Positions 20,357-22,039 of a stretch of DNA of 22,039 bases are shown piece by piece. The position numbers and the translations under genes were made by a program. Position 1 is the first letter of the stretch, and the number at the start of each line of letters is the position of its first letter. The notes below the pieces were generated by a model. It saw nothing but the letters and a program-made list of their open reading frames with translations. It ran no database searches and was not told the origin of the DNA. Origin of the DNA: a virus; IMG/VR virus record IMGVR_UViG_3300036857_000168, positions 1-22,039 of that record; one strand, given 5' to 3'.

Positions 20357-21844
20357 TCAGTAGATGCGCAGGGGCTCGCTCGCCCCGGCCCCCGCCTCGG
20401 CCAATTGCCACGCGCGCCACCACGCATTGCGGGCGGCGACGGCGGCGTCCACGAAGGCGCCGTCGTCGGGCCGGGCGAGACGAAGCGAGCCGTCCACGCC
20501 GAAGCGCACCCGGAGGGCGGCGGTGTGCTCTTCCAAGAGCGCGTGGTGATCGTGGGCGAGCCGGTTGCCCGACTCTTGGCCGACGATGGCCCGGTAAAAC
20601 TCGTTCGCGCTGGCCGCCTCGTTGTCGGCGCTCCCGTCCCAGGGCTCACACGGCAACCCGGCTTCGCGTAGCTCGGCGAACAGGCGCGGGCGAATCCGCT
20701 TCGGATGCACGATGGCCGCTAGCTCGTATTGCTCGGCGGCCGTCTCTAGCGTATGGCGAAGGTCCTGGTCCAAGGCGGCTTCCGAGCCCCAACCGAAGAA
20801 CACCGCCCCGTCCAGCGTCGCCCCGACCACCGCCAGCGTGCGCCGGAACGTCCCCTCGACCGCCAAGACCACTTCCGTCCCATCCGGCGGCGCCGGTTGG
20901 AAGGGGCACGCTTCCCAGGCGCCGGGCGGAAGCCAGCCGCTCGAAGTGTCCGTCCACTGGCCCAAGTGGTAGGTCAGAAATTCGCGCTGGCTCATGAGCC
21001 CGGCTTGCACCCCCAACGCCTCGGGCGTCAGGAAGCCCGCCACGAGCGCCGGGTTTGCCTTCCGCCAAGCGGCCCGGTCGAAGAGATCGCAACCGGGCGG
21101 CGCGGCCCATTCCAGGTACTCGACCCCGGCCGGTAGCTCGCCGTCGAGCGAGGCCGCGCGCAGCCGTTGCAGGATGTTCGGGTCAAAGCCGGGGGTACCG
21201 ATCCCAACGACGTGGGCATCGGGCCGCTTCCCGAGCCGGGCGATCAGTGACTCCACGATCTCGTCTTTGGCGAAGCCGATTTCGTCCACGATGGCAAGCG
21301 AGAAATTGAGCCCCTGGACGGCGGTGAGCTTCGAGGGATGGGCGCGGATGCGCGAGCCCGTCGGGCGGTACTCCAAGATTTGGTCGTGCGAGTACCAGCG
21401 CACGAGGTCCTGTTCCACCAGCGCCGGGCAGGATTCGACCATCCGCAACGCCGCCTCGACCAAGAGCCCGGCCTGGTCCTCTTTGGTGGCGACCACATCG
21501 ACTTCGGCGTAATCGTCGCCCCGGCAGATTCGTTCCAGCGCGACCGCCGCTAGAAAGGTCGTCTTGCCGTTGGCCGCCGGGAGTGAGACGAAGGCGGCGA
21601 GGTTGTCATAGAGGGTGGCGAGAATCTGGCGCTGGAATTCCGCCACCTTGATCGGGCGCCCCTGCCCGTGCCCGGTCGGAATCGTTAGGTACTTTTCGAC
21701 CCACCGTTTCGCGCGCGCGGCTTCGCTCTTCCAGCGCCAGCCGTGCCAGGGCGGAAGCTCGACTAGCCGTAGCGGCGCCTTCCGCCCCGGGGTAACTAGC
21801 TGGCCGTGGGCCGGTGTGGCTTTAGCTCGCGCCGATTGCGCCAT
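20357..21844 (-). CDS. terL: Large terminase subunit
   Basis: The 495-aa product is the packaging motor and nuclease. The ATPase domain shows Walker A at residues 87-96 (SLPAANGKTT, without the usual PR before NGK), Walker B at 183-188 (LAIVDE) and a coupling motif GIGTPG at 214-219. The nuclease domain starts at about 322 (VVLAVEGTFRRTLAVVG) and ends with PDDGAFVDAAVAARNAW (459-475). The first conserved Asp is Glu330 and the second acidic site (normally DP) reads HP at 380-381, so the nuclease centre looks altered. The HNH gene overlaps its start by 23 bases. No small terminase gene is recognised next to it. Confidence 0.92.
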   Translation of the reverse strand: MAQSARAKATPAHGQLVTPGRKAPLRLVELPPWHGWRWKSEAARAKRWVEKYLTIPTGHGQGRPIKVAEFQRQILATLYDNLAAFVSLPAANGKTTFLAAVALERICRGDDYAEVDVVATKEDQAGLLVEAALRMVESCPALVEQDLVRWYSHDQILEYRPTGSRIRAHPSKLTAVQGLNFSLAIVDEIGFAKDEIVESLIARLGKRPDAHVVGIGTPGFDPNILQRLRAASLDGELPAGVEYLEWAAPPGCDLFDRAAWRKANPALVAGFLTPEALGVQAGLMSQREFLTYHLGQWTDTSSGWLPPGAWEACPFQPAPPDGTEVVLAVEGTFRRTLAVVGATLDGAVFFGWGSEAALDQDLRHTLETAAEQYELAAIVHPKRIRPRLFAELREAGLPCEPWDGSADNEAASANEFYRAIVGQESGNRLAHDHHALLEEHTAALRVRFGVDGSLRLARPDDGAFVDAAVAARNAWWRAWQLAEAGAGASEPLRIY

Positions 21845-22039
21845 GCCAGACCCGAGGCCGTCGGATGTTGCCGGATCGGGCTACAGCCGATCTTGCAGGG
21901 GCGGATCGGAGACCGGGCTCGTTCGCGTCGCCGCCGAATCTAAAAACCCCGTTTTCTACCCCGGCAACACCCTTCCGTCGTTCGGCCAAGGCAAACGCCA
22001 ACGCCCTCCCCCTACCCCCATTGCACTCGGCACAAGAGG
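21822..22039 (-). CDS. HNH endonuclease, C-terminal part (continues from position 296)
   Basis: This is the other end of the gene annotated at 1-296. On the circle the frame runs from 296 to 1, then from 21912 to its TAA at 21824-21822. Bases 21913-22039 repeat positions 1-127 and hold the central portion (from the second Cys pair on). The unique part, 21912-21822, encodes the last 30 residues (SAPARSAVARSGNIRRPRVW and a short tail), which look unstructured and basic. The last 23 bases overlap the terminase reading frame in a different phase. Confidence 0.8.
   Translation of the reverse strand, partial: SCAECNGGRGRALAFALAERRKGVAGVENGVFRFGGDANEPGLRSAPARSAVARSGNIRRPRVWHGAIGAS
21913..22039. repeat. 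Terminal direct repeat, right copy
   Basis: Exact copy of 1-127, showing that the sequence closes into a circle of 21,912 bp. Seen directly in the sequence. See the left copy for interpretation as an assembly overlap. Confidence 0.9.

Overview
The window is one complete, small, temperate, tailed phage (or prophage) genome read from a circular assembly. Bases 1-127 recur exactly at 21913-22039, so the non-redundant circle is 21,912 bp and the window edges cut through one gene, an HNH endonuclease. The DNA is GC-rich and densely packed, with most neighbouring genes overlapping by 1-20 bases (ATGA, GTGA or TAGTG junctions). The structural genes are HK97-type siphovirus genes. The high GC, the Rpf-like transglycosylase and the ReqiPepy6 gp37-like tail protein together suggest an actinobacterial host; this is an inference and no species is claimed.

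Layout on the circle. A divergent region at 581-695 separates two morphogenesis arms. Leftward on the minus strand, across the window edge, run a 45-aa basic protein, a 58-aa Cys/His protein, the HNH endonuclease, large terminase, a noncoding gap (20163-20356), two small unknown genes, portal and prohead protease, ending at 17883. Rightward on the plus strand run major capsid, a SAP/Rho-N-like protein, head-tail connector and tail-completion genes, major tail protein, tail assembly chaperones, tape measure, distal tail protein, gp37-like protein, two distal fibre/receptor proteins, then the lysis genes (CHAP-type endolysin, small membrane protein) and two putative winged-helix proteins. This arm ends at a strong hairpin (11672-11708). 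The usual terminase-portal-protease-capsid order is therefore broken, with the first three genes inverted relative to capsid.

The integration module follows: an excisionase-like HTH protein, a tyrosine integrase, a small helical protein, and a noncoding region (13460-13927) full of GTGGAC repeats and a 27-bp near-palindrome that resembles an attP core or operator. The early/accessory operon (13928-17763) holds mostly very small genes. Recognisable members are an Rpf-like transglycosylase with an N-terminal hydrophobic anchor, a PD-(D/E)XK resolvase-like nuclease and a RecT-like annealing protein. The convergent operons meet at a hairpin (17775-17802). No helicase, primase, polymerase, small terminase or classical CI repressor was recognised.

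The most unusual genome-wide signal is sequence avoidance. By eye, none of about 100 AGCT sites is flanked by G/C on both sides, and GCCGGC and GGGCCC also appear absent despite the high GC. This skews codon choice, for example Leu CTA after CAG/GAG and Gly GGG/GGT after GCC. The two large noncoding regions also share exact motifs (a 14-mer and a 10-mer), suggesting a common regulator or replication protein.
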